DNA from: Flaccisagitta enflata | Lineage: Eukaryota > Chaetognatha > Sagittoidea > Aphragmophora | Assembly (NCBI GenBank): GCA_965153355.1 | Contig: OZ231126.1 | Location: forward strand, 20,832,001-20,896,000 | Length of the DNA: 64,000 nt | Direction of reading: 5' to 3' | In this document: piece after piece, positions 11,238-22,329 of the stretch | Position numbering within the stretch: the stretch's first letter is position 1 | Layout of the letters: each line of letters starts with the position of its first letter | Translations under genes and position numbers: made by a program | Notes under the pieces: generated by a model | Database searches by the model: none | Seen by the model: the letters and a program-made list of their open reading frames with translations, nothing else | Told to the model about the DNA's origin: nothing

Positions 11238-11570
11238 TGCATTATAGGTATGAATAGTCGCAAAAGGGTTTGATGGTCAGCAGTACTTGTGCCCTGCCCA
11301 AGTAGGTTGTGATTGAAGTTGAGGGCGGGAGCAGGGCAGCGGCCCCAAAGGGCTTGATGACCTGTGCTTTCACTCATGTGGGGAATTTTCTCCTTCTCTT
11401 TCAAGACTTTGGGATTTGGGTCTTTGGACTGAGATTTGGGTGGCAAGGCTGGATTTCGGCCTTCAAGGCTGAATTTGGGCCTTCAAGGCTGGAATTTGGT
11501 CCTCAAGGCTGGGATTTGGGCCCTGAGGATAGGACCTGGGCCTCAATATTGGGATTCTGACATTGAGAAA
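11238..11570 (+). mobile_element. F2-type element, truncated variant (subfamily c)
   Basis: Begins after GGTATGAA with TAGTCGCAAAAGGGTTTGAT, then GGTCAGCAGTAC. It carries GCAGGGCAGCGGCCCCAAAG (about 11329) and a degenerate minisatellite of TTCAAGGCTGGAATTTGGGC-like units to about 11560. The closing inverted repeat is not seen. Confidence 0.6.
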
Positions 11571-12026
11571 CAAAAAATCTTGGCTTCTGTGTAAAGACAC
11601 GGAGGATCAACCCCCTTAGAGCAATTGTCCAAAAAAGGGGTAGATAGGTGCATTGGGAGCCGACCAACCTGTAAGAAAAGACCATGGTTGAACATAAATC
11701 TCAATAGAGGGTTGAATATTTAATGACTTTTATGATTTTCAAAGAATCAAATAGTTTTTTAATAGTTTGTTAGACTGTAAAGAGCAAAATGAATTCCGAT
11801 ATGACATTGATCAAATCCTGGAATGGCTCTAGGGCATTGCAAATATCAATAAATGGACTTGATTGCTAGACTGATGGATTAATGATCTATTAAGGCCGAC
11901 CTATGCACCTGAAATAAATGACATTCAGGAAGTTTTACTAAGGTCACTAAAGAGCTGCAATATGCAAATAAGATTGAGTTTCCCTTCTTAGTCTTTTGTA
12001 CTGTTTTGGCCACATAATCATTGAAA

Positions 12027-12717
12027 CAGGTCGCCCAAGGGCAATATGTGGTCAGCAATACCCGTTGCCCTGCTTTGAATGATTGTGAAATGGATTGCGG
12101 GGAAGCAGGGCAGCGGCCCCGAAGGGGACGAAGTCCTGTAGAACACAGGGGGACTTTCGTTCGTCCTACCTGAAGAAGTTGATGAGATGCTATAGAGAGC
12201 TGACTGAAGGTATTCAAGAGCCTAAACTGAGGTTTAAGAAGGCTGATTTAAGGCTTGAGAATGCCGATTGGAAGCTTTAGAGAGCTGACTTGAAGCTTGA
12301 GAGAGCTGGATTAAGGCTTGAAAGGCCAGAGGACTGATTTGAAGCCTGAGAGCAATAAATTGAGGTTTAGATGGCTGATTTGAGGCCTGAGAGGCCTAAT
12401 TTGAGGTATAAGAGGCCAGGTTTGAGGCCTGAGAATTTGGATTTGAGGCCTGAGAGGCCAGATTTGAGGCCTGAGAGGCCAGATTTGAGGCCTGAGAGGC
12501 CAAATTTAAGGCCTGAGAGGCCAGTTTTGAGGCCTGAGAGGCCAAATTTGAGGCCCGAAAGGCCAGATTTTAGGCCTGAGAGGCTGGATTTGAGGTCTGA
12601 GGGGTCTGATGAGGGGGGGGACTAACGAACGGACGAACGGACAAACGGACAAACGGACGGACGAACGAAAGTCCCCCTGTGTTCTACAGGACTTCGTCCC
12701 CTTCGGGGCCGCTGCCC
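12027..12717 (+). mobile_element. F2 element, full-length copy (subfamily a)
   Basis: Begins CAGGTCGCCCAAGGGCAATA and ends GCCGCTGCCC, then AAAAA. Inside, 12108-12166 and 12659-12717 are perfect reverse complements over 59 bases, starting GGGCAGCGGCCCCGAAGGGG. Between them is a minisatellite of about 22 bases (TTTGAGGCCTGAGAGGCCAGA, about 12370-12605) and a short GGAC/GAAC array. The open frames RPERPDLRPERP arise from the minisatellite. This is the clearest F2 copy in the window. Confidence 0.88.
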
Positions 12718-13606
12718 AAAAAGGGGTAGGAGACAAATGGATGGTTCTCTCCCCCTCCCTCTAATTTTCAGATACAATTTGCCAGATTGCTTTTACTACA
12801 TGTCATAATTATTGAAGGTCAGCAAGGACGGAAGTTTTTTCTTTGGTGTCTGTAAGGCTGTTAACAGAGAAACAAATTTCAAAATGAAAATGATAAAAAA
12901 CTTTGGAATGACTCTTAGGCATTGCTAAAATCAAGAGATGGACTAGTGTATTAGTTAGACTAATATACCAATGATCAACCAGAGACCAATCAATGCCCCT
13001 GCAACCAATGATCTACCAGAGACCAATCAATACCCCTGCAAAAATTGACATTCAGGAAGTATTTATTAGGTCACTAAAGAGCTGCAATATGCAAATGAGA
13101 TTGACAGAGTCCCTACTGAAGGTTTTAGCTGCATAAAAAGTTGAAAATAAGGGTGGAAGACAACTGGATGGATCACCTCCTGTAAGTCTCTTAAAACCCA
13201 AACAGATTGCTCTTGACTCGTGAGTCAATCAGTGTGACAGGTTTTGACAGATCTAAGGGGAAGGTTGCCACTTATTTTTCATCTTCTTGCACATGCCAAG
13301 AGTTTGTGAAGTATACAACCATGATTGAATTTTTAGGTCTTTTTAAGACTGTAAAGAGCAAAATGAATTCAAATACAATAGTGATCCAATTATGGTATTG
13401 CTCTAATGCATTGCAGATTCCAAGAAATGGACTGGACTGTTAGACTAATGGACTAATGATCTACAAAATACCGATTTATGCACCTGAAAAAAATGAAATT
13501 CAGGAAGTTTGTGTTTAGATTACTATAGAGCTGCAATATGCAAATAAGATTGACAGTGTCCATCCTCAGTGTTTCATACTGTTTAAGCTGCTAAGTAGGT
13601 TGAAAA

Positions 13607-13734
13607 CAAGGCCGGATACACAGCTACCTTAGTCGGGTGGGCAGGGGCGGCAAAAAAAGCTAAGCGTGACGGACGGACCAACCAACGGACCAACAGATGG
13701 ACAAAGCGGGTTGCAGAGTCGCGTGCAAGCGACT
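13607..13734 (+). mobile_element. F1 element, short full-length copy inserted in tandem unit
   Basis: Starts CAAGGCCGGATACACAGCTA, has a reduced array (GACGGACGGACCAACC) and ends with the hairpin GTCGC-GTGCAA-GCGAC (13718-13733) and T. The flanks, GGTTGAAAA and AAAAAGGGTGG, are continuous in uninterrupted sister units (for example near 10369), so the insertion point in an A run is directly visible. Confidence 0.85.
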
Positions 13735-14161
13735 AAAAAGGGTGGTAAACAAGTAGACAGTTCTCTACCCCTTGATTCTCACTAAAAACTGGCCCAATGG
13801 CTTGTGAATCAACAGATGTAAAGTGCATAGATTGGCTTGTAAGGATAACTGGAGAGAAGAACTAAGCTAAACTAACACTTTTTCAAAAATGCCAAACTTT
13901 CTATGTTTTCCAAAGGTGAATGAGTTTTTTAGGTGTTTGTTAGATTGTAAGGGGCAAAATGAATACCAATATGATAATAGTCAAGGCTTTAGGGCTTTGC
14001 AGATATCTAGTAATGGACTTGGCTGATAGACCTATGCACCTGAGAATAAAAGGACATTAGGCAGTTTATTAAAGGTCACTGTAGAGCTGCAATATGCAAA
14101 TCAGAATGACAAAGTCCCTTCTCAGTCTTTCATACTGTTTTGGCTGCATATTAGGTTGAAA

Positions 14162-14226
14162 CAAGTCATTGGATTTCACATGGTCAGCAGTACCCGATGC
14201 CTTGCTCGGAGTGATCAAGTGAAGAA
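14162..14226 (+). mobile_element. F2 element, 5' end fragment (subfamily b)
   Basis: CAAGTCATTGGATTTCACAT, then GGTCAGCAGTACCCGATGCC, TTGCTCGG and GTGATCAAGTGAAGAAGTAG match the 5' part of the F2b copies at 22.1-22.3 and 33.7-34.0 kb. The rest is deleted. The right palindrome arm retains a longer version, so the insertion predates the palindrome. Confidence 0.65.
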
Positions 14227-14873
14227 GTAGAGCAATTATGCATTCACTTGCAGATATCAAGAAATGGACTTGACGGTTGGACTTATAGAAATATTAGAGA
14301 CCAATCAGGCCCCTGAAAAAATTGACATTCAGTATGTTTTTTTAGGTCACTGTAGAGCTGCAATATGCAAATGAGATTGAGTGACCCTTCTCAGTCTTTT
14401 GTACTATGTTAGCTGCATAATGCGTTTAGTAAAGGGCTGGAAGGCAAATGAACAGTGCTCTATCTCCTTATTCTATCCCTTTATTCAACTAGCCAGATTG
14501 CTTGTGAGTCAATGGGTGTAAAGGGCGAAGACTGGTATATTTGGTTGTCTAAAGGGAAGAACTAAGTAAACTCTTCCAGAAATGACAGTATTATTCAAGG
14601 TTTCTGAAAAGAGTATTGTTTGCTTTCTTTTTGGGCTTTGTTAGACTGTAAGGAGCAAAATAAATTCCAAAATGATAGTGGACCAATTATGGAATGACTC
14701 TTAAGGGTTGCAGATATCAAGAGATGGACTTGATTGTTAGACTAATGAACCAATGATCTACAAGAGACCCATCCATGCCTTAAAAACAGAACATTCAGGA
14801 AGTTTTTTTTCAAGATCACTATAGAGCTGCAATATGCAAATGAGATTGTCTCTTCTAAGTCTTTTCAGGTGTC

Positions 14874-14993
14874 CCTAAGCACCTTTATAACTGGCTGTGT
14901 CAGTTGGTTGGTCGGTTAGTCTGTCTGTTGGTCGGTAATGCATTTGTTCGATGATCCACATGGCACACCCTATTGGCCCACATGGCCTTGTTT
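14874..14993 (-). mobile_element. F3 element, left palindrome arm
   Basis: On the - strand it contains GGCCAATAGGGTGTGCCATG, a GGACC/CGACC-type array and AGTTATAAAGGTGCTT. This corresponds to the better preserved copy in the right arm at 20761-20880. Confidence 0.65.
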
Positions 14994-15480
14994 ACTGCTT
15001 TAGCTCTATCAAAGGTCGGTAAAACGGGTGGAAGACAAATAGATGGTTCTCATTTGAAACAGGCAAGGTTGCTCATGAATAAACAGGTGAAAAGTGTATT
15101 GACAGGTTAGTGAAGATGTCCTAAAGGAAGGGCAAATATATTACTGAGGACATCAGGTTAAGTTGCAGCGAGCCCCAGCAATTGAGACAATGAATGATAA
15201 GAGCAGCCAGTGGCTGACTATGCCTTGGATGATTTCATTTTTACATTATTTTTCACATCACTGTGAATGAAACTATCAAACCTACATCATAAAAGATATC
15301 TTCTGACATGAACAAAGTATAGATCAAATCAATAGTGCATGTATTTCAATCAACTGCATTTTTGATGTAATAAGAAAAGATTATTTGATTAAAAGATACA
15401 GACAGTGAGGTTCAATTGCACTCTACAATATGCAAATGAGATTGAATCTGACCCTATGAAAGTGGAAAAATCTTGTTCTC

Positions 15481-16243
15481 CTATTACAAAAATGGCCTTG
15501 ATTTGGATTTAGCCAAAATTTTAGTCAACGGATAGAGAACTCGGTAGGCAGAATCTTTTGATGAAGTGTATCAAACAATCAAACATTTTTGGTTTTGAAA
15601 GCAAGTTATAGTAAAACAACAGGTCAAGAGGGAGATTGGCTACACCGTTAGAAAACCATGAAATCATTTGCATATTGCAGATATAGTCTTCTCCTGATCA
15701 AAATCGTCAGCTATGTTTCATATATGAATTTTTTGTATTCTTTAATCAATCTTGACTCTTGATGATGTCCTGTTCTCCAGTATCTTTCTGTTTCATGTCT
15801 TGTTCTGGTAGTAAGACACTGTCTGTTAAAAATCTCATTCATCCTAAAGGAATGTTTCTGACCTTCCTCTTCAACAATCTGTTCCAAAAAATAGGTTTCT
15901 TTGGGGATAGGAAAAAAAGGGCCTTATTTCGTGTTAAATGTCAAAGGGTTAACAATGAAAACAAATTCTCAGTTTCAGTTCAGGAATTGATAAGTAATCA
16001 AGCTTAGGTTTTGAGTGTTTGAAGGTTGATTTCAGGGTAAGGTTTAGTCCCAGGGAAAGAGTGAGTCAAAGGGGTAGGGATGAGTTAAGAAGGAAGGTTT
16101 ATTTAAGGCAAGAGCTGGTAAGGGGTTGGTTGTCAGAAATGATTTGACAGATTGACCCACCAAGTAAGGCACCACCACTGGTCAGGTACCCAGCGTGGGG
16201 GGAACCACTCTAGTCCGAGAGAGAATGTGAGAGAGTGAGACTT

Positions 16244-16245
<2 letters not shown>
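15481..16245. other. Left-arm unique block of the palindrome, no gene recognised
   Basis: Inverted copies of this block lie at about 19.2-20.2 kb (without the MITE there). A + strand open frame at 15759-16007 has no family resemblance and is not preserved in the inverted copy, so I do not call it a gene. Confidence 0.6.

Positions 16246-16314
<69 letters not shown>
16246..16314. repeat. (TC)n microsatellite, left arm
   Basis: About 34 TC units. The mirror position in the right arm holds a longer TC run (19016-19153) on the same strand, so the two runs are not inverted copies and expanded separately. Confidence 0.95.
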
Positions 16315-16317
<3 letters not shown>

Positions 16318-16570
16318 CTGAATCTACCCAGCCATCATGCAAGGTCAGGCTTTGGAATCCAATACAAGAAAGAGAGAGGGAGAGAAAAAGAAAAAGATTC
16401 ATTTTGATCTTGGAAATTCAAAGACTGTGTATAGCCTAGGTGCATTTGGGTGTGCAGTTTTACATGCACCGTTTCATCAGAAGACATAAGATTGTAAGAG
16501 AAGGGGATCACAGTTTTATTCCATGTAAAATGTAAAGTAAAGAAAAGTAATGAAAGTAAAGTAAAGTGTT

Positions 16571-17310
16571 TTTTCAAGTCTCTTCATGTTTTTTTTTCTC
16601 TTTGTCTCTTCATTCCTTTTATGTCTCTTCATGTCTTCTCATGTCTCTTCACATCGCCTCATGTCTTTTTATGTCCCTTCATGTCTTTTTATGTATTTTC
16701 ATGTCCTCTCATCTCTCTTCATGTCTCCTCATATCTCTTTATGTCTTTAAATGTCTCCTCATGCCTCTTCATGTCTTTTCATGTCTCTTCATGTCTTCTA
16801 TTGTCTCTCCATGTCTCATGACCCCTCATGTCTTTTTATGTCTCTTCATGTCTCCTCATTTTTCTTCATGCCCCTCTTGTCTTTTCATGTCTTTTTTTTC
16901 TGTTTATGTATCCCCATTTCTCTCCATGTCCTTTTATGTCTCTTCATGTCTCCTCATGTCTCCTCATGTCTCTTCATGTCTCTATATCTCTTCATGTCTT
17001 TTCATGTCTCTCTGTGTCTTTTTATGTCTTTTCATGTCTTTTCATGTGTGCTTATGTCTCTTTATATGTTTTTATGTCTCTTCATGTCTCCTCATTTTTT
17101 TTCATGTCCTTTCCTGTCTCCTTATGTATTTTCATGTATATTCATGTCTCTTCATGTCTCTTCATGTTTTTTAAAGTCTCATCAGGTTTTTTTTGTCTCT
17201 TAATGTCTCTTCATGCCTTTTTGTGTCTCTTCATGTCTTCTCATGTCTCTTCATCTTTCTTCATGTTGCCTCATGTCTTTTCATGTCTTTTCATGTCTCC
17301 CCATGTCAGA
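16571..17310 (+). repeat. ATGTCTCTTC satellite, + orientation
   Basis: About 740 bases of degenerate 10-mers around CTTCATGTCT, with variants such as CTCATGTCTC and TTTATGTCTT. Frames are open on the + strand as S/C/L/F/M-rich peptides, a direct consequence of the repeat, not a membrane protein. Confidence 0.95.
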
Positions 17311-18075
17311 CAAGAAGAGACATGAAGAGACATGAATAAAGAGGAAGAGACATGAAAAGACATGAGGGGACATGAAGAGACATAAAGAGACATAAAAAGA
17401 CAGGAAAAGATATGAAAAGACAAGAAAAGACATGAAAAGACATGAAAAGACATAAATGGAAATGAAAAGACATAAAGAGACATGTGGAGACATGAAGAAA
17501 CAAGAAAAGATATGAAAAGACATGAGGAGACATAAAGAGAGACATTAAAAGACAGGAAACATGAAAAGACATGGAAAGACATGAGGAGACATGAATTGAC
17601 CTGAGGAGACATGAAAAGACATGAGGAGACATGAAGTGACATGAGACAACATAAAGAGACGTGGAAAGACATGAAGACACATGAAAAAAACGCAAAGACA
17701 TGAGGAGACATGAGGAGAAATGAGGAAACATGAAAAGCGTAAGGAGACATGAAAAGACATGTAGAGATATGGAGAGATATGAAGAGACATGACGAGACAT
17801 GATGAGAAATAAGGAGACATGAAAAGACATGAAGAGACATGAAAAGACATCAGGAGACATGAAAACACATGAGCAGACATGAGAAGACATGAAAAAACAT
17901 GTAAAGACAAAAAAACACATGAAGAGACATGAATAAACATGAAGAGAGAGGAAAAGACGTCAGGAGAGGTGAAAAGACATAAACAGACATAAAAAGACAT
18001 TAGGATACAGGAAAAGACATTAAAAGAAATGAGGAGACATTAAGTCACTTGAAGAGACAAGAAACTAGTCATGAA
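17311..18075 (-). repeat. ATGTCTCTTC satellite, - orientation
   Basis: From about 17311 the same unit appears as its complement (AGAGACATGA). The switch is abrupt, between CATGTCAGA and CAAGAAGAGACATGA. The array continues after an F2 insertion at 18577-18716. Confidence 0.95.
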
Positions 18076-18089
18076 AAGACATGAAGAGC

Positions 18090-18575
18090 AGCGAGATGCC
18101 GCTGGGAGATAATTCAGTGAGGAGATGAGAGCAGTGTCAGGGCAGGGCCGATGTCTGTAGCAGGGGGAATTTCCAGACGTCCTGAGGGGGCATATTTCAG
18201 GCCTTCAATGACTAATTAAGGCCACTGAAGGTATATTTGAAGGCTGGAGGGCAGAATTAAGGCTTGGAGAGCAGATTTGAGGTTTTGAGGGCAAATTTGA
18301 GCCACAGTCGGCTGGTTTGATGCTTTAGAGGCTAATTGAAGGTCTGGAGGGCAGATTTGAGGTCTGGTGGGGGATTTGAGGCTGAGGGGGCTGATTATAA
18401 GCCTAGATGGCTGATTTGAGGCCTCGAAGACTAAATTGAGGGCTGGGAGGGCAGATTTGAGGTCTTGATGGCCAACTGGGGGGGGGGGGACGGAAGGACG
18501 GACGGACGGACGGACGGACGTCTGGAAATTCCCCCCTGTGTTCTACAGGACATCGGCCCTTTGGGGCCGCTGCCC
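18090..18575 (+). mobile_element. F2 element in the right satellite arm (subfamily b)
   Basis: Inverted ends lie at 18140-18180 (GGGCAGGGCCGATGTCTGTA) and 18517-18575 (ending GGGGCCGCTGCCC). Between them are a minisatellite of GGCAGATTTGAGGTCTGGAG-like units and a GGAC run near 18490-18520. It is flanked on both sides by the AGAGACATGA satellite and followed by AAAAAGACATG, which shows the insertion point. Confidence 0.78.
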
Positions 18576-18576
18576 A

Positions 18577-18716
18577 AAAAGACATGAAAAGACATGAAGA
18601 GACAGAAAGAGACATAAAAAGACATGAGGAGATACAAAAAGACATGAGGAGACATGAAGAGACATGAAAAGACATACCAAGACATTAAGAGACATTAGGG
18701 GACATGAAGAGACATG
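18577..18716 (-). repeat. Continuation of AGAGACATGA satellite
   Basis: The same - orientation units as 17311-18075, separated from them by the F2 insertion. Confidence 0.9.
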
Positions 18717-19012
18717 AAAGCACTGCAATCCTCCTCTTCACTTACAATCTTTCCCTGTAGTCTTCTGATGAAACGGTGCATGTAAACCTGAACGCCCAAG
18801 CACACCTAAGCCACACACAGACTTAGAATTACCAAGATCAAAATGAATCCTTTCCTTTTCTCTCCCTCCCTTTTTCTTGGATAACAAAGCCTGGCCTTGC
18901 ATTGGGTTGACTCAGCGCGATCGCTGTGAGTTGGATTAACGAAGCTAGTGGAGAGAAAAATATAAGTTAAAGTCACTTTGCGGAACATGGTGACTTTTTT
19001 TTTTTTTTTTTT

Positions 19013-19157
<145 letters not shown>

Positions 19158-19271
19158 TCCTAATTGCTTAAGTTAAGACACCCTGGATGCCTGACCAGTG
19201 GTGGTGCTTTACTCGGTGGGTCAATCTGTGTAATAAATTCTGACAACTATTTCTAAGTACCATGCGTATCA

Positions 19272-19646
19272 ACAAAAAAGACACACTTTTGAATAGCTTA
19301 TTGTGGCAACAAATTTCAATCAAACCTAATAAAATTCTAGATCATTGGAAAGCCCTTTGAAAATACTTTTATATGGTTTCAATCTGGTATTTTTATCTTA
19401 TTTTGTTTGGAAATGGCATTAGTTTGAATGAAAACTTCGCCAATCTCTATTTGAAATATGCATTTTAGCAAAATAGAGTTTCTCTTTGGAAGGCTCTAAC
19501 TCCTAAACCGTTTGAGATACAGACGTTCGATTGGTCTACATTGAAAGATTTTTTAAAAATCTTTAAAAATGTCTCAATAAAAAAAATTTTGATCATTTTT
19601 TGTATCTGTTTTATAAATGAAAAGAAAGGTGCGTCTTTTTTTTTTG
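19272..19646. mobile_element. ~390-bp MITE with GACGCACC ends, copy 1
   Basis: The left end reads AAAAAAGACACACTTTT and the right end is the complement of AAAAAAGACGCACCTTTC. The interior shares blocks such as CTCCTAAACCGTTTGAGATA and CATTTTAGCAAAATAG with the copy at 21619-22008. It interrupts the right arm of the palindrome and is absent at the mirror position in the left arm, so it inserted after the palindrome formed. Confidence 0.8.
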
Positions 19647-20760
19647 GTACGCGTAACTACATACCACTGAACCCTACCCCTGAAATCAACCCTCAAACAC
19701 TCTCATAACCAAGGCTTAATTGCTTCTTTTTTTCCTTATCAATGCCAGAACTGAAACTGAGAATTTGTTTTCAATATTAATCCTTTAACATTTAAAAGAA
19801 AATGAGCCCCTTTTTCCTATCCCCAAAAAAACTTCAAAACTGAAACAGATTGTTGAAGAGGAAGGTCAGAAACATTCCTCTATGATGAGTGAGATTTGTT
19901 AACAGACAGTGTCTTACTACCAGAATAAGACATGAAACAGATAGATACTGGAGAACAGGACATCATCAAGAGTCAAGATTGATAATAGAATACAAGAAAT
20001 TCATATGTGAAATGTGGCTGATTTTGATCAGGAGAAGACAATATCTGCAATATGCAAATGATTTCAAAAGGTGAAGCCAATCTGCCTCTTGACCTGTAGT
20101 TTTAAAACAACTTGCTTTCCAAAACCAAAAATGTTTAATTGCGTGATAGACTTCATTAAAAAGCTTATGCCTACAGAAGTCTGCATCCATTGGCAAAATT
20201 TTTTGCTAAATTCAACTTAGGGCCATTTTTTGTGAGAGGAGAACAAGATTTTTCCACTAGTTAACACTTAGACTTTCATAGGGTCAGATTCAATCTCATT
20301 TGCATACTGTAGAGTGCAATTAAACCTCTCTGTCTATATCTTTTTATCAAATTTTCTTTTCTTATTTCTTCAAATATACGGTTGATTGAAATGCATGAAC
20401 TATTGATTTGATCTATATTTTTTTATGTCAGAAGATCTATTCTATGCTGTAGGCTTAAAAGTTTCATTCACTGTGATGGAATAAGTTGTAAAAATGAAAA
20501 CATATAAAACAAAACCTCCTTTTGTTTGCTATAGTTATGCTTTGTCTCAATTCCTCAGGCTTACTGCAACCTAACCCAATATCATCATTATTACCATTGC
20601 CCTTCCTTTTAGACATCTTCACAAACCTGTCAATACCCTTTACACCTGTTGATTCATTAGCAACCTAGCCTATTTCAAATGAGAACTAACAGATATAGAA
20701 CCATCCATATGATGTCTTCCACCCATTTTTCTTACCTTTTATGCCGCTTAAACAGTAAAA
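19647..20760. other. Right-arm inverted copy of 14.99-16.1 kb
   Basis: Reads as the reverse complement of the left arm, including ATGCAAAT-type motifs at about 20050 and CATTTGCAT at 20297. No gene is seen. Confidence 0.7.
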
Positions 20761-20880
20761 AAGGCCTAATAGGCCAAGGTGCGCCGTGTGGATCATCGAA
20801 CAAATGTGGTACCGACCAACAGACACACCAACCAGCGGACCAACCAACAGACTAGTTATAGAGTTGCTTTGGCGCACCTG
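20761..20880 (+). mobile_element. F3 element, right palindrome arm
   Basis: Contains AGGTGCGCCGTGTGGATCAT, CGAACAAATG, a GACCAACAGAC-type array and AGTTATAGAGTTGCTTTGGC, then GCACCTGAAAAG. The terminal pair GGTGCGCC / GGCGCACC can form a stem across the element. Confidence 0.75.
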
Positions 20881-21618
20881 AAAAGACTTCAAAGGGTCAT
20901 TTTCAATCTCATTTGCATATTGCACCTCAATAGTGGCCTAGAAAAAAAACTTCTTGAATGTTCCTTTTTTAAAGGCATGGATGGGTCTCTCAAAGATCAT
21001 TTGTCCATAAGCCTAACAATCAAGTCCATCTCTTGATATCTGCAACGCTTAAGAGTCATTCCACAACTGGACCACAACTATATAGGAATTCATTTTGCTC
21101 CTAACAGTCTAACACAAAAAAAAAGTAAATAAAACTTTTTTGAAAACCTTAGATAATTATGCTATTTCTAAAAGGGTTTAAATCTTCCCATTAGACAACC
21201 AATTTTACCATTCTACGCCCTTTACACCCTGGCTTGTTGAATAATGAGATGAATAAGGAGGTAGAGCACCTTTCATTTGCCCTCCATCTCTTTATTAGAC
21301 ATATTATACAGAGAAAACAGTGCAAAAGACTGAGAAGGGTCACTAAATTTCATTTGCATATTGCAGCTCTACAGTGTCCTAAAAAAAACTTCCTGAATGT
21401 CATTTTTTAAGGGGCATTGACTGGTCTCTAGTAGATCTATTAGTACAACCATCCAGTCCATCCCTTGATATCTGCAAGTGAATGCATTATTGGATCACTA
21501 TCATATTGGAATTCATTTTGCTCCTAAAAGTGAAACAAAACCAACAAAAACATTCACAATTGTAAAACTTGAAACATTATGGAAATAACAAATAAGTGTT
21601 AGTTCTTCACTAGAGTTC
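20881..21618 (-). repeat. ATGCAAAT-unit repeats, right arm, inverted orientation
   Basis: Contains CTCATTTGCATATTGCAC (about 20908) and TTTCATTTGCATATTGCAG (about 21348) with the rest of the ~400-bp unit in reverse complement. It matches the left arm at about 14.2-14.8 kb. Confidence 0.85.
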
Positions 21619-22008
21619 AAAAGAAAAGACGCACTTTTAAATGGTTAATTTAGCCATTAAATCTTCAAAAAACTATAGAAAATTTTAGGTCATTTTGAAG
21701 CCCTGTGAAAGTTCTTTCATTTGGCGCTAATCTGGTATTGCTATCTTTATTCGTTTAGAAATGGCATCAGTTTGAGTAAAAATGTTGCCTATTTCAGTTT
21801 CGCAATCCCTATGAAAAAAATGCATTTTAGCAAAATAGTGCTTCTCTTTGCAGAGCTCTAGCTCCTAAACCGTTTGAGATACAGACCTGGGATTGGTCTA
21901 GAATGAAAGATTTTTTGAAAATCTTTCAAAAAGTCTCTCTTGAAAATAGCTAAAATTGTTTTTTATATCTGCTTTATCAATTAATAGATAGGTGCGTCTT
22001 TTTTTTAT
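21619..22008. mobile_element. ~390-bp MITE with GACGCACC ends, copy 2
   Basis: The same family as 19272-19646. It runs from AAAAGAAAAGACGCACTTTT to AGGTGCGTCTTTTTTTT. It interrupts the right arm only. Confidence 0.8.
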
Positions 22009-22099
22009 CCAAGTGGTACTCTCACAAACTACTCTATGGCCTTTACACATATTGGCACTCTAGCAATCTGGCCGCTTTTAATTGAGAATTAAAAGATAG

Positions 22100-22326
22100 A
22101 GAACCATCTAACTGTCTTCCACCCCCAAATCAGCACTCTAGTCCTCAAATCCGCCTTCGGTGACCTAAACCAGTCATCTGAGGCCCCTTAAGGATGTCTG
22201 AAAATTCACCCCTGTGTCCTACAGGACATCGGCCCTTTGGGGCCCCTGCCCTGCTCTCAATCCACTTCTTCACCTGATCACTCCAAGCAGGGCAGCGGGT
22301 ACCGCTGACCATGTGTGATCCTTGGA
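22100..22326 (-). mobile_element. F2 element (subfamily b), right arm, 3' truncated
   Basis: On the - strand it starts CTAGTCATCCAAGGATCACA, then TGGTCAGCGGTACCCG, GCAGGGGCCCCAAAGGGCCG and ATGTCCTGTAGGACACAGGG. It ends in minisatellite remnants. The left arm has a deleted version at 14162. Confidence 0.7.
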
Positions 22327-22329
22327 TGA

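Larger units (their letters stand above)
9780..15480 (+). repeat. Tandem diverged ~400-bp repeat units carrying ATGCAAAT
   Basis: About ten to eleven diverged units are recognised by the phrase CTGCAATATGCAAATGAG near 9920, 10292, 10766, 11203, 11957, 13083, 13531, 14090, 14358, 14828 and 15426. Each is followed by a TCTCAGTCTTTCATACTG block and preceded by ATTCAGGAAGTTT. Other shared blocks are GTAAGGAGCAAAATGAATTC and ATGGACTTGACTGTTAGACT. Spacing varies because of nested F1, F2 and F3 insertions. Reverse-complement units fill 20.2-22.8 kb, and weaker relatives with CTCATTTACATATTGTAG are near 23640 and 24830. No open frame is conserved among units. Confidence 0.88.

Noticed and set aside
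12371-12625. LRPERPDLRPERP repeat protein
   Set aside because: It comes from the F2 minisatellite and tetranucleotide array. Other F2 copies do not keep the frame.
15759-16007. 82-codon + strand frame in the left palindrome arm
   Set aside because: The inverted copy at about 19.75-19.97 kb does not keep the frame and no family is recognised.
16566-18000. Long S/C/L/F/M-rich frames on both strands that look like membrane proteins
   Set aside because: They are readings of the ATGTCTCTTC satellite and its inverted copy. The peptide is periodic with the DNA repeat.
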